NCBI GenBank assembly: GCA_963749575.1
Contig: CAVVNM010000014.1
Location: forward strand, 62,001-126,000
Source of the DNA: JAMXLO01 sp963749575
GTDB lineage: Bacteria > Pseudomonadota > Alphaproteobacteria > Acetobacterales > Acetobacteraceae
Direction: 5' to 3'
Length of the DNA stretch: 64,000 bases
The translations under genes were made by a program, and so were the position numbers. The notes beneath the pieces were generated by a model. That model saw only the letters and a list, made by a program, of their open reading frames with translations. It was not told the origin of the DNA and made no database searches. Position 1 is the first letter of the stretch. Each line of letters begins with the position of its first letter. This document shows, one piece after another, positions 25,343 to 33,958 of this stretch.

Positions 25343-25936
25343 ATGATGCACACCGCCGAACTGCTGAAGGTGTTCGCCGAGCACCGCGGCGACGCGATCG
25401 TGGTGCCCGGACGCGGTGGACGGCACTGGGTGCAGCTGACCACGCGCGAGACGCTCGATGTGCCACTCGGCGATCCGGCGATGGGCGGACACGCAGGCTT
25501 CGCACTCGGCCTTGCGCTCGCGCAGCCCGACCGTCGCGTGGTGCTGTTCGATTCTGAAGGCGACATCCTGATGAGCCTCGGCATGCTGGCGACAATTGCC
25601 GAGCAGGCGCCGGCCAACTTCTACCATTTGCTGCTGGACAACGAATGCTATGCGACCACCGGCGGCCAGCCGGTGCCGAACGCGAAGACCGTCGCGTATG
25701 ACGTGCTGGCACGCGGCGCGGGTTATCCGCGCGCCTTCGCCTTCACCCAGTTGGCGGAATTCAGCCAGCACCTGCCGGGGATCCTGGCGCAGCCAGGGCC
25801 GGTGTTGGTCGCACTGAAGGTGCTGCCGGAAGTCGAGAACACGCCGATCGGCCGGCGCTCACGCTGGCAGACGCGGACCCGTGACAAGGTGGTCCTGGAC
25901 CTGCGCGTCGAACTGGGGATCGGGGCGGCGGCATAA
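25343..25936 (+). CDS. TPP-binding protein, C-terminal (PP) half of a split decarboxylase
   Basis: The 197-aa product carries the TPP-pyrophosphate motif: GDPAMGGHAGFALGLALAQP, then LFDSEGDILMSLGMLATIAE (GD start) and LLLDNECYATTGGQP (N end of the GDx(25-30)N motif). It is the beta part of a sulfopyruvate decarboxylase-like pair with the gene 78 bp upstream. The gap contains no gene but a short imperfect hairpin-like run. ATG 25343 and ATG 25346 are equivalent choices after CCGGAGTTTCACCAC. The tail (RSRWQTRTRDKVVLDLRVE) is not needed for TPP binding. Confidence 0.82.
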   Translation: MMHTAELLKVFAEHRGDAIVVPGRGGRHWVQLTTRETLDVPLGDPAMGGHAGFALGLALAQPDRRVVLFDSEGDILMSLGMLATIAEQAPANFYHLLLDNECYATTGGQPVPNAKTVAYDVLARGAGYPRAFAFTQLAEFSQHLPGILAQPGPVLVALKVLPEVENTPIGRRSRWQTRTRDKVVLDLRVELGIGAAA

Positions 25937-25957
25937 CCTCGGCTGCGGCAACCGCAG

Positions 25958-26896
25958 CTAGCGCGAAATCGGCCCGGCGAATGTCGCTGCGAACCGCCGC
26001 AACCCCGCCCATTGCTGGCGCAGATACGAGCCGCTGGCGAGCGCCTCCTCGCCCGTCGGATCCCCGGTCGCCACGTAGTCGCGGCTGAAGTCGGCGGTGC
26101 CGAAAACCATGTCCCACCACGGCAGCACCGCGCCGTAATTGCAGCTGCGCTGCCCCGCGGCCAGCAGCCCGTGATGCGCGCGATGGAACCGCGGCGAGAT
26201 CAGCAGCCGTTCGCCCAGCCAGCCGAACGACACCCGCGCATTGGCGTGCGACAGGCTTTCGAGGAATCGCAGCACCAGAACCAGCAACGGGAACTGCAGG
26301 GGTGGCACGCCGATCGCCAGTGCGATCACGCCGAACCACAGCGCGCCGATGAGATCGTCCAGCAGGTGGTTGCGGTCATCCGACCAGAACGTCATCTGGC
26401 GTTGTGCGTGATGCAGCGAGTGCAGCGCCCACCACCAGCCGAACCGGTGCGACAGTCGGTGCCGCCAATAGTCGGCACAGTCCAGGATGATCGCGTACAG
26501 CACGAAGGTCAGCACCGGCTGGCCGAGCAGGAACGGCAGCAGCCGCTCCAGCGTCGGCGGCACCCAGCCATGGTCCGCCAGGAACCCGTTCAGCGCCACC
26601 TGAGCGCGGTAGAACAGCACGAAGGTGAACAGCGGCAGCACCCCGACGCGCGAGACGATGGTGTACAGCACGTCGACCGTCACGGCACGGGCATCCGGCC
26701 AGCGCTCCACCGGGCGCCAATACTCCAGCGGCACGCAGACTGCGAAGGTGATCGCCACCTGGCAGGCGCCATACACTGCGAACAGCGCCCAGCCATACGA
26801 CACGTCCTCCCACTGCATCAGGCCCAGCGCATAGAGCAGCGGGAGCAGCAGATGCTCCTGGAGCCAGCCGGCAGCGAGATCGAACGGGTCGGGCAT
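25958..26896 (-). CDS. Sterol desaturase/fatty acid hydroxylase-superfamily membrane protein
   Basis: The 312-aa protein has four to five hydrophobic helices and the tripartite di-iron histidine clusters: YWRHRLSHRFGWWWALHSLH (HxxxH and HxxHH) and SPRFHRAHHGLL, with a closing NYGAVLPWWDMVFGT. These bind two irons for O2-dependent hydroxylation or desaturation of lipids in the inner membrane. The bacterial substrate is unknown; hopanoids or fatty acids are candidates. It starts 3 bp after the beta-propeller gene stops, so the two are co-transcribed. Confidence 0.88.
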   Translation of the reverse strand: MPDPFDLAAGWLQEHLLLPLLYALGLMQWEDVSYGWALFAVYGACQVAITFAVCVPLEYWRPVERWPDARAVTVDVLYTIVSRVGVLPLFTFVLFYRAQVALNGFLADHGWVPPTLERLLPFLLGQPVLTFVLYAIILDCADYWRHRLSHRFGWWWALHSLHHAQRQMTFWSDDRNHLLDDLIGALWFGVIALAIGVPPLQFPLLVLVLRFLESLSHANARVSFGWLGERLLISPRFHRAHHGLLAAGQRSCNYGAVLPWWDMVFGTADFSRDYVATGDPTGEEALASGSYLRQQWAGLRRFAATFAGPISR

Positions 26897-26899
26897 GGT

Positions 26900-27856
26900 T
26901 CAGCGCGCGGCGATACTCGGCGCCGCGCTACCCTTGGGGTTGAGGAACAGGCCGTGCGGCGAGCGGCCGACCTCGATGGTCTGGTAGTCGCCGGTGGTCG
27001 GATCCAGCACCGCGACCTTCTCGGCGAAGCGCCGCGTGATCCACAGCCGGCCGTCGGGCGCGAACGCGATGTCGTCCGGGCCGCCAGGGATCGGGTAGCT
27101 GCGGATCGGCGCCAGCGTGGCGGCATCGAGCGACGTGGTGGTGCCGCCGACCCGGTTGTTCACCCAGATGATCTTGCGGTCGGGCGAGAGGAACAGGTTG
27201 TGCGCACCCTTGCCGGTATGAATGCGCCCGGTCACGCGCCCGTCGGCCGGATCGACCACCGCCACATAGTCGGTACCCATGTCGGCGACCAGGACCTTGC
27301 CGTCGTGCCACAGCACCCCGGCCGGCGTCTTGCCGATCTTCGCGGTCCACAGGATGGCCAGTCGGGTCAGATCGATCGCCACCATGCTGTCGGTGCCTTG
27401 GAGGCTGACGAATACCCGCGAGGAGTCCGGCGCGTAGTCGAGGTGGCTCGGCATCGAGGCGATCGGGAACCGCTTCAGCAGCTGCATAGACGCGGCGTCG
27501 TAGACATCGACCTGGTTGCGGGCGAGGCCGTTGACCACCAGGAATTTGCCGTTCGGGCTGAACCCCAACTGGTAGGGATCGGCCATCGGCAGGCGCTTCT
27601 GCAAAGCGGCCGTCGCCGGATCGAGGAACAGCATCTCGTTGCCTACGGTGTCGCCGACCAGCAGGCTCCTGCCGTCCGGGCTGAGTGCGACGTGGTGCGG
27701 CTCACGCAGCACCGGGATGCGGCGCAGTTCCTTCTGCGACGACATGTCCACCAGGCTGATCGAGGCGCCGCCGGAGTTGATCACGAAGGCGAGGCCGGAG
27801 GCGGCGGCCGGGTACGCGATCAGCAGCGGCAGCAAGGCAGCCCAAATGAGGCGCAT
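26900..27856 (-). CDS. Exported YncE-like beta-propeller protein
   Basis: The 318-aa protein has a signal peptide (MRLIWAALLPLLIAYPAAAS) and about seven short beta repeats: FVINSGGASISLVDMSSQKE, PHHVALSPDGRSLLVGDTVG, YQLGFSPNGKFLVVNGLARN, HLDYAPDSSRVFVSLQGTDS and GPDDIAFAPDGRLWITRRFA. This is the cytochrome D1/YncE-type propeller without haem motifs. It probably sits in the periplasm and binds a ligand or partner. It is the first gene of a pair with the desaturase-like gene. ATG 27856 chosen because the signal peptide begins there. Confidence 0.82.
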   Translation of the reverse strand: MRLIWAALLPLLIAYPAAASGLAFVINSGGASISLVDMSSQKELRRIPVLREPHHVALSPDGRSLLVGDTVGNEMLFLDPATAALQKRLPMADPYQLGFSPNGKFLVVNGLARNQVDVYDAASMQLLKRFPIASMPSHLDYAPDSSRVFVSLQGTDSMVAIDLTRLAILWTAKIGKTPAGVLWHDGKVLVADMGTDYVAVVDPADGRVTGRIHTGKGAHNLFLSPDRKIIWVNNRVGGTTTSLDAATLAPIRSYPIPGGPDDIAFAPDGRLWITRRFAEKVAVLDPTTGDYQTIEVGRSPHGLFLNPKGSAAPSIAAR

Positions 27857-28032
27857 AGGGCACGGCTCCGGCAATAATGGGGGTGGGTACGCCAACTCTC
27901 CACGGTGTCGCAAGGCGGCTGGAGTCAAAGCGCCGCGTTGCCACTGGAACCAGTCGGGCGCGACATCGCCATATCGCGCCATCGCTGGAGATGGTTATGG
28001 TGCAGGGCACGCGACGAGAAAAGGGGATCAGC

Positions 28033-28650
28033 ATGCCTGGGTCTGGCCGGCGAACGCTGGAAGCACTCTTGGCAGCCTTGGTGGCGACGCTGTGTGCACC
28101 ACCTGGTGCATCGGGGCAGGCACCGGATCAACCCGTGCAACTTCCGACAGCTGACGTCACGGTGGTCTACCAGTTCGACAAGGTGCCAATGAATGGTCCG
28201 CACAAGCTGACGGTCACCTACGCCGAGGCCGGGCAGCGGGTCCGGACCGACCTGTTCCGGTGGATCGAGGCGAAGTCTCCTTATCGGTCGACAATCTTCG
28301 ACCGCCCGGCAAACCGTCTGATTACTGTGGAACCCGAGAGCAGGTCGTACACCCAGTATGGCATCGGCAGTGCCGCCAATCCCGGAGAATTCATCAAGCC
28401 CGAGCTACATTTCAAGCGTGAGGGAACTGCCACGATAGCGCACGCCAAATGCACCGAGTGGGTGGTTGACGCAGTCGGCAAGACCAACGACGGAGACACG
28501 GCTTGTGTAAGCGACGATGGCGTCGTCCTCCGCCTGAGCTCCAAGAACCCGTCTGTCGCATCGCTGACTGCGACCGATGTTCACTATGGCGCGCCGCCGG
28601 ATGGCGAGTTCGACCCGCCGGCAGGCTATCGCAATCGGACGCCGCACTGA
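28033..28650 (+). CDS. Exported uncharacterised protein
   Basis: A 205-aa protein starting MPGSGRRTLEALLAALVATL with a signal peptide that ends near GASG-QAPDQ. AGGGG lies 8-9 bases before ATG 28033. The mature part is beta-rich: ADVTVVYQFDKVPMNGPHKL, RVRTDLFRWIEAKSPYRSTI, RLITVEPESRSYTQY and a disulfide-like Cys pair (AKCTEW and TACVSDD). The order resembles periplasmic proteins with a lipoprotein-localisation-like barrel, but I cannot assign a family. It is divergent from the YncE-like gene (177-bp spacer) and convergent with the PEP-CTERM gene. Confidence 0.68.
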   Translation: MPGSGRRTLEALLAALVATLCAPPGASGQAPDQPVQLPTADVTVVYQFDKVPMNGPHKLTVTYAEAGQRVRTDLFRWIEAKSPYRSTIFDRPANRLITVEPESRSYTQYGIGSAANPGEFIKPELHFKREGTATIAHAKCTEWVVDAVGKTNDGDTACVSDDGVVLRLSSKNPSVASLTATDVHYGAPPDGEFDPPAGYRNRTPH

Positions 28651-28716
28651 CCGCGGCGCCGCCGGATTTCCCCGGCGCCTGAGCCGAGCGCCGGGGCGGG
28701 GCCTCCAAACAGCAAG

Positions 28717-28737
28717 ACGGCCCCGAAGCGGGGCCGT
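28717..28737. terminator. Bidirectional intrinsic terminator hairpin
   Basis: ACGGCCCCG (28717-28725) and CGGGGCCGT (28729-28737) form a perfect 9-bp stem with a 3-base loop. It lies between the convergent exported-protein and PEP-CTERM genes, and short T-rich sequence follows on the minus strand. A second GC-rich hairpin is at 28655-28679. Confidence 0.7.
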
Positions 28738-28769
28738 CCAGTTAGGCGTTGGTCAGGTGATCGACGTGA

Positions 28770-29663
28770 TCAGCTGCGCTTGCGACGGATCAGGCCCAAT
28801 CCGACCAGGCCGATGCCCAGCAGGCCGAGCGAAGCCGGCTCGGGGGCAGCGAAGGTCTTCTGCAGCGCCTGGCCGCGGCTGATCAGCGAGGGGCAGGCAG
28901 CAACGTTACCAGCAAGGCAGGCCGCATCGCCGCCAGGCAGGGTGAATTCGAACTGCAGCGTCATGCTGTAGAGCCCAGTGTCCGTCACCGGTCCCGCGAA
29001 GTTAAAGGAGTACCAGTTGGGGCTCCCTGTGTCGACGAACAGCGGGCTCGTGTCCAACAGCACGCCAGGCGACGCACAGGTGTTTCCCGGAGCGCACGCA
29101 CCCGCCCCCGCGCCCTGGCCGTCGGTCGGATCATCATACCAGCGATTGATCATGGTGCCGCCGACTGCATCTTGGAAAGTGCCGCTGCCCGACGCAGCGA
29201 AACCGTTCCTCGGGCCTGCGAAGCCGGTCGCGCTGACGGCAACTGTGACCGTCACGGCAGTCGCGTTGGTGTTGGTGACGCTCAGCGAGGAGCTGTTCAG
29301 GATCTCAGTCGACCCGCTCAGCAGTGCGGTCGAGAGCGAGCCGGAGACCAGGACCCCGCCAGCGTTTACAGGGGTTAGACCACCGATCAGCAGCGAGTTG
29401 AGAGCGGGATCTTGATCGGCCGTGGTGACCGGCGGGCTGACGACGGTAACCTGATCCTGGGCGAACAGCTGCACGCCGTTCACATCGGCGGTAAGCTGCA
29501 GCGTCGCGTGCGCCTGCGACGTCAAACCAACGGCTCCGGCACCGAATGCAGCGGCACCGACCAAACCCAGACCTAGTAGCTTGCGGATCGGTCTCGTAGG
29601 TAGCTCCTCCAATGCGGTTGCCGGATTTCGGCGCCGCGATGCACGAAGGGATGATGCAATCAC
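28770..29663 (-). CDS. PEP-CTERM sorting-domain protein
   Basis: The C-terminus PEPASLGLLGIGLVGLGLI plus RRKRS is a full PEP-CTERM tag (PEP, hydrophobic helix, basic tail), which directs export and processing by an exosortase. A signal peptide is present (RKLLGLGLVGAAAFGAGAVG, cleaved near AHA). The mature part is Ser/Thr/Gly-rich with two Cys pairs (GACAPGNTCAS, DAACLAGNVAACPS). Open reading begins at GTG 29663, but the best ribosome site (GGAGGAG, 29604-29610) sits 6 bases before an ACG at 29597, exactly where ATG would be expected. This suggests either a base error or a non-standard start. No exosortase gene is in the window. Confidence 0.82.
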   Translation of the reverse strand: MIASSLRASRRRNPATALEELPTRPIRKLLGLGLVGAAAFGAGAVGLTSQAHATLQLTADVNGVQLFAQDQVTVVSPPVTTADQDPALNSLLIGGLTPVNAGGVLVSGSLSTALLSGSTEILNSSSLSVTNTNATAVTVTVAVSATGFAGPRNGFAASGSGTFQDAVGGTMINRWYDDPTDGQGAGAGACAPGNTCASPGVLLDTSPLFVDTGSPNWYSFNFAGPVTDTGLYSMTLQFEFTLPGGDAACLAGNVAACPSLISRGQALQKTFAAPEPASLGLLGIGLVGLGLIRRKRS

Positions 29664-29845
29664 CGTGCCACGACTAGAAGTTGGCTTATATCAGCGGGTT
29701 ACAGACGGCGAAACCGCTGCCTTTCCGAGAGATTGTAAAATCTGCCGACAGCGCAACCCGCGGGTCGCCTGCTGCGGCGCGGTGAGGTTCCGGGAACGGC
29801 CGGGCGTCTATCGCTCCGGCCGCGGCGCAGCGCGCTGACCAAGGC

Positions 29846-31237
29846 TCACCGTGCGTTCGTCGCCTGAGCCAGCGGATTGTCTGCCGCACCTCGCCCCCGA
29901 CCCCGCGCGAACACGCCCGTCGCGAAAGTGAAAAACACGCAGGCGGTGGTCGCGATCAGCACGTTGTCGGTATAGGCGTGCACGGCGAAGCCAACGAACA
30001 CCAGCCGCATGATCACCTTGTCGGTCCGACACAACCGACGCGTGTGCCCCACCACCCACAGCACGAACAGCACGATCAGCAATCCGCGGCCAAGCTGCCC
30101 GCCCTCCACTGAAATCCTCAGATATTCGTTGTGCGCCGCCCAGCTCTGAATGATCCGCGCCAGTGCGCTGTCGGGCGGGATGATCGCATTGCCCGCCCCG
30201 ACCCCCCAGCCGAACCAGGGCGCCGCCGCCGCCGCCTGCTCGAACGGCGGCCAGAGCAGGTCGCGACCGCTGAAATTGCCGGCCTCGCTGTTCAGCACGT
30301 TGAACAGCCGCACCATCGACAGCTGCGGGGCCAGCGCTGCCAGCGGCGGCAGCAGGCAGGCGGCCAGCAGCAGGGGCAGGACGCGGCGGCGCCGCGGGAA
30401 CGCGTCGGAGCGGACAAAGCCGAGGGTCAGGCCGGTCACCGCGGTCGCACCGACCAGCGGCGCCCGCGCCCCGGTCAGCACCAGGATCAGGAAATTCGCC
30501 GCCAGCAGCGGCAGCCAGCGCGACCGTCCGTCGCGATAGAGCTCGATCAGGCAGGCATAGATCGCGGCGAGGCAGATGCCCGCGAGGAATGCCGGGTGAC
30601 CGAGGCCGGCCAGCCGCTGGCCGCCGCTGTCGACGAACGCCGCGCGCAGGCCCAGCAGGTCGAGCACCACGCCGCCGGCCACCGAGAGCAGCGGGATCCA
30701 GGCGGTGGCGCGCACCACCGCATTGCCCCAGCCGGGCGACAGTCGGCTGAATGCGAACGCGAACGGAGCCACCGAACCCAGCAGCGAACGCAGGCTGTCG
30801 GCCGGCGTCAGGTCTGGGTGCAGTCCGTGCGCCAATCCGGCAATGAACATCGCCAGGAACGCCAGGCCGGGATTGAACACATCGGCATAGAACCCGTAGC
30901 GCACGATGCACAGCAGTGCGAGGCCGAGTTCGCCTGCCTTCACCGCCGCTATCGTGGCCTGGTACGCGCCGGGGCCCACGATGTCGCCCAGGGTCATTTC
31001 CAAGGTCGCGCCGGCGATCAGCAGCCAGGCGACGCAGACGGCGACCAGATGACGAAATGCCAGGATGCCGGTCGCGGCGGCGGCGAATATCGCAAGCGGC
31101 ACCCAGAACCAGCTCGGCGCAAGCATCGCGGCGGCGGTGGCGGCGGCGAAGGCGCCGCCGATCGCGAGCAGCACCGGTCGGCTCCGATCAGCCTGAGCGG
31201 ACCAGGGTGTCGGCAGCGGGATCGCCATGGCCGGCAT
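29846..31237 (-). CDS. O-antigen ligase-like (Wzy/WaaL) membrane protein
   Basis: A 463-aa protein with about ten to twelve hydrophobic helices. It includes the ligase/polymerase core: GQRLAGLGHPAFLAGICLAA, a loop GNFSGRDLLWPPFEQA followed by WFGWGVGAGN and SWAAHNEYLRISVEGGQLG. The H-N-E-Y motif in that last loop is typical of O-antigen ligase family proteins (PF04932), which join or polymerise surface glycans in the inner membrane. It may link with the PEP-CTERM gene downstream, because exosortase systems occur with exopolysaccharide loci (inference). ATG 31237 or 31228 are both possible. Confidence 0.84.
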   Translation of the reverse strand: MPAMAIPLPTPWSAQADRSRPVLLAIGGAFAAATAAAMLAPSWFWVPLAIFAAAATGILAFRHLVAVCVAWLLIAGATLEMTLGDIVGPGAYQATIAAVKAGELGLALLCIVRYGFYADVFNPGLAFLAMFIAGLAHGLHPDLTPADSLRSLLGSVAPFAFAFSRLSPGWGNAVVRATAWIPLLSVAGGVVLDLLGLRAAFVDSGGQRLAGLGHPAFLAGICLAAIYACLIELYRDGRSRWLPLLAANFLILVLTGARAPLVGATAVTGLTLGFVRSDAFPRRRRVLPLLLAACLLPPLAALAPQLSMVRLFNVLNSEAGNFSGRDLLWPPFEQAAAAAPWFGWGVGAGNAIIPPDSALARIIQSWAAHNEYLRISVEGGQLGRGLLIVLFVLWVVGHTRRLCRTDKVIMRLVFVGFAVHAYTDNVLIATTACVFFTFATGVFARGRGRGAADNPLAQATNAR

Positions 31238-31260
31238 GCCAGCACGAAATCCCTAAGATT

Positions 31261-31296
31261 CTCCCCCTCGCCGCCCCTCGCCGGGCGGACGGGGGA
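31261..31296. repeat. GC-rich palindromic hairpin
   Basis: CTCCCC (31261-31266) pairs with GGGGAG at 31292-31297 and inner CCGCCC pairs with GGGCGG. It sits between divergent genes, so it is not a normal terminator; dispersed C/G-rich palindromes of this sort are frequent in such genomes. Confidence 0.45.
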
Positions 31297-31354
31297 GTAT
31301 TCTTGTCGCGCACACTTGCTCTACGCTCACCGCAACAGCCGGGGGGAACGGACG

Positions 31355-32275
31355 ATGAGCGAATTGCGGGTGGTGGCGACGGGTCTGTGTTTTCCCGAGG
31401 GGCCGGTGGCCATGGCCGACGGCTCGGTCGTCCTGGGCGAGATCGAGCGCCAGACCGTCAGCCGCGTGCTGCCGGACGGCACGGTGCAGGTGATCGCCCG
31501 CACCGGCGGCGGTCCGAACGGCTTGGCGGTGGGGCCGGACGGTGCCTGCTACGTCTGCAACAACGGCGGCTTCGCCTGGCGGCTGGAGGAGAACCTGTTC
31601 CGCCCGGCCGCGGCGTCATCCGACTACGTCGGCGGCAGCATCCAACGGGTAGATCCGAACACCGCCGTGGTCAGCGTGCTGTACGACCGCTGCGGCGCCA
31701 ACAAGCTGAACGGGCCGAACGACATCGTGTTCGACGCCCATGGCGGCTTCTATTTCACCGACCTCGGCAAGACCCGCGCGCGTGATCGCGACAACGGCGT
31801 GATCTACTACGCGCTGGCGGACGGCTCGAGGATCGTCGAGGTCGCGTATCCCGCGCTGACCCCGAACGGCATCGGCCTGTCGCCGGACGGCGCGGTGCTC
31901 TACGTCGCCGAGACCGAGCCGGCGCGGCTGTGGGCGTTCGACATCGACACGCCGGGGGTGGTGAAGAAGCATGGATGGCCGTCACCGCATGGCGGCCGGC
32001 TGGTCATCGGACTGCCTGGGTTGCAGCGGTTCGACAGCCTCGCGGTGGCGGCTTCCGGCAACATCTGCGTCGCGACGCTGATCACCGGCTGCATCAGCGT
32101 GATCGCGCCGGACGGACGGCTGGTGCGGCAGGTGGCGATGCCCGATCCGGTGACGACCAACATCTGCTTCGGCGGAGCGGACCTGCGGACCGCGTACGTC
32201 ACGCTTTCAGGCACCGGCCAGCTGGTCGCCATGGAATGGCCCGAGCCGGGGCTGCCCATGGCGTACCACACCTGA
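31355..32275 (+). CDS. SMP-30/gluconolactonase-family protein
   Basis: The 306-aa protein has the metal-binding six-bladed propeller of the SMP-30/GNL family: LCFPEGPVAMADGSVVLGEI (metal Glu), GGPNGLAVGPDGACYVCNNG, LNGPNDIVFDAHGGFYFTDL (Asn and Asp ligands), TPNGIGLSPDGAVLYVAETE and VTTNICFGGADLRTAYVTLS. These enzymes hydrolyse sugar or other lactones with Ca or Zn. Substrate unknown. ATG 31355 follows CAGCCGGGGGGAACGG. It converges with the next gene, whose stop begins one base after this one ends. Confidence 0.9.
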   Translation: MSELRVVATGLCFPEGPVAMADGSVVLGEIERQTVSRVLPDGTVQVIARTGGGPNGLAVGPDGACYVCNNGGFAWRLEENLFRPAAASSDYVGGSIQRVDPNTAVVSVLYDRCGANKLNGPNDIVFDAHGGFYFTDLGKTRARDRDNGVIYYALADGSRIVEVAYPALTPNGIGLSPDGAVLYVAETEPARLWAFDIDTPGVVKKHGWPSPHGGRLVIGLPGLQRFDSLAVAASGNICVATLITGCISVIAPDGRLVRQVAMPDPVTTNICFGGADLRTAYVTLSGTGQLVAMEWPEPGLPMAYHT

Positions 32276-32674
32276 TCACTGTTCGTAGGCCAGGAAGCGG
32301 ATGATCTTCCAGCTGCCGTCGGGCTGGCGGGCGAACACGTCGGCTCGCAGCGTCGAGTGCCAGACCAGCCGCACGATGGCGAGATCGCCGGAGACCAGCA
32401 CCTCGTTGATGCTCACGCTGTAGGACAAGCGTCGCGTCGGCTGGTCGAGCGCGCGGTGCAGCTGAGCGCACATGGCGGCATAGTCGCGCTCCGGCGCGCC
32501 GCGGAAATCGAAGCGCAGGGTGGGCGCGAACAGGCCGCAGATCCGGTCGGCCCGCCCGGCGTTGAAGTCGTCCATCCAGGTGAGCAGCGCGGCGCGGATG
32601 GTCGCCGCATCATCCTGGTGGGCCGGAGCGGCGCAGGACGTCACGCCGAGCAGCAGCGCGACGGCAAGGCGCAA
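32276..32674 (-). CDS. SnoaL/NTF2-fold putative lipoprotein
   Basis: A 132-aa protein starting from TTG 32674 with a lipoprotein signal (MRLAVALLLGVTSC, lipobox VTSC). The mature part follows the NTF2-like cone fold used in DUF4440/SnoaL proteins: DDAATIRAALLTWMDDFNAG, RICGLFAPTLRFDFRG, LHRALDQPTRRLSYSVSINE and PDGSWKIIRFLAYEQ. It is likely bound to a membrane and may bind a small ligand. It begins immediately after the tyrS stop (TAG at 32678-32676), so it may depend on read-through from that gene. The TTG start is poor. Confidence 0.7.
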   Translation of the reverse strand: MRLAVALLLGVTSCAAPAHQDDAATIRAALLTWMDDFNAGRADRICGLFAPTLRFDFRGAPERDYAAMCAQLHRALDQPTRRLSYSVSINEVLVSGDLAIVRLVWHSTLRADVFARQPDGSWKIIRFLAYEQ

Positions 32675-32675
32675 G

Positions 32676-33921
32676 CTACGGCGCCCGCACCAGCCGGTGA
32701 TGCTTGCGGCCCGCCGACAGCTTGATGACGTCGTCGTGCAGGTCGGCGATCGTCACCGTGTGGCCCTCATCGCTAACCGGCGCGTCGTTGATCCGCGCCC
32801 CGCCGCCGCGGATCAGCCGGCGCGCTTCGCCGTTGCTTCCGGCCAGGCCGGCCAGGGCGAACAGGCGGAACGCGGGAATGCCGGCGGCAAGCTCGCTGCG
32901 CGGCACATCGACGCTGGGCAGCGTATCCGCCGCCTCGCCTTCCTCGAACGCCAGCCGCGCGGTCTCCGCGGCATCGGCAGCAGCATCGGCGCCGTGCGCC
33001 AGCCGCGTCGCCTCGGTCGCCAGCAGCTTCTTCGCCTCGTTGATCTCCGCCCCGCCGAGAGCCTCCAGCCGGGCGATCTCGGCCAGCGGCAGGTCGGTGA
33101 ACAGACGCAGGAAGCGGCCGACATCCTCGTCCTCGGTATTGCGCCAGAACTGCCAGTACTCGTAGGGCGACAGCCCGGTCGCTGGTCAGCCACACCGCGC
33201 CCTGCGCGGTTTTGCCCATCTTGGCGCCCGACGCGGTGGCGATCAGCGGCGTGGTCAGGCCATACACCGTCTTGTTGTCGGTGCGCCGCGTCAGGTCGAT
33301 GCCGCAGACGATGTTGCCCCACTGGTCCGAGCCACCGATCTGCAGCGTCACGCCATGGCGGCGGTTCAGCTCGCGGAAGTCGTAGCTCTGCAGGATCATG
33401 TAGTTGAATTCGAGGAAGGTCAGCGGATGCTCGCGGTCCAGCCTGATCCGCACCGAGTTGAAGCTCAGCATGCGGTTGACGGTGAAATGCGTGCCGACCT
33501 CGCGCAGCAGCGGGATGTAGCCGAGCGCGCTCAGCCAGTCGTCGTTGTTGGCGGTGAGCGCGTCGGACGGGCCGTCGCCGAAGCGCAGGAACGGATCGAA
33601 GCAGCGGCGGATGCCGGCCATGTTGGCGGCGATCTGCTCGTCGGTGAGCAGCTGCCGCGTCTCGTCCTTGCCGGAGGGATCGCCGATCCGCGTGGTGCCG
33701 CCGCCCATCAGCACCAGCGGCCGATGGCCATGGCGCTGCAGCAGGCGCAGAATCATGATCTGCACCAGGCTGCCGACATGCAGGCTGTCGGCGGTGCAGT
33801 CGAAGCCGATATAGGCGGTCACGGTGCCGGCACGCAGCGCGGCGTCCAGCCCCTCGGGGTCGGTGCACTGAAACACAAAGCCGCGCTCGGTGGCTTCCTG
33901 GAGGAATTCGCTGTTGGCCAT
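32676..33921 (-). CDS. tyrS: Tyrosyl-tRNA synthetase (frameshifted)
   Basis: TyrRS charges tRNA-Tyr. The catalytic part shows IGFDCTADSLHVGSL (HIGH-type motif HVGS), QIGGSDQWGNIVCGIDL, and SGAKMGKT (KMSKS-type). Near base 33176 an extra base in CCC shifts the frame after WLTSDR. The expected SPYEYWQFWRNTEDEDV continues in another frame and leads to the C-terminal S4 RNA-binding domain (EARRLIRGGGARIND). Total length is about 415 aa, normal for the family. Because the gene is essential and all parts are conserved on both sides, the shift is most likely a sequence error. It is divergent from anmK. Confidence 0.94.
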
Positions 33922-33958
33922 GGTGTGTGTCGGCTAGCACAGACACGGACGGGGGAAA

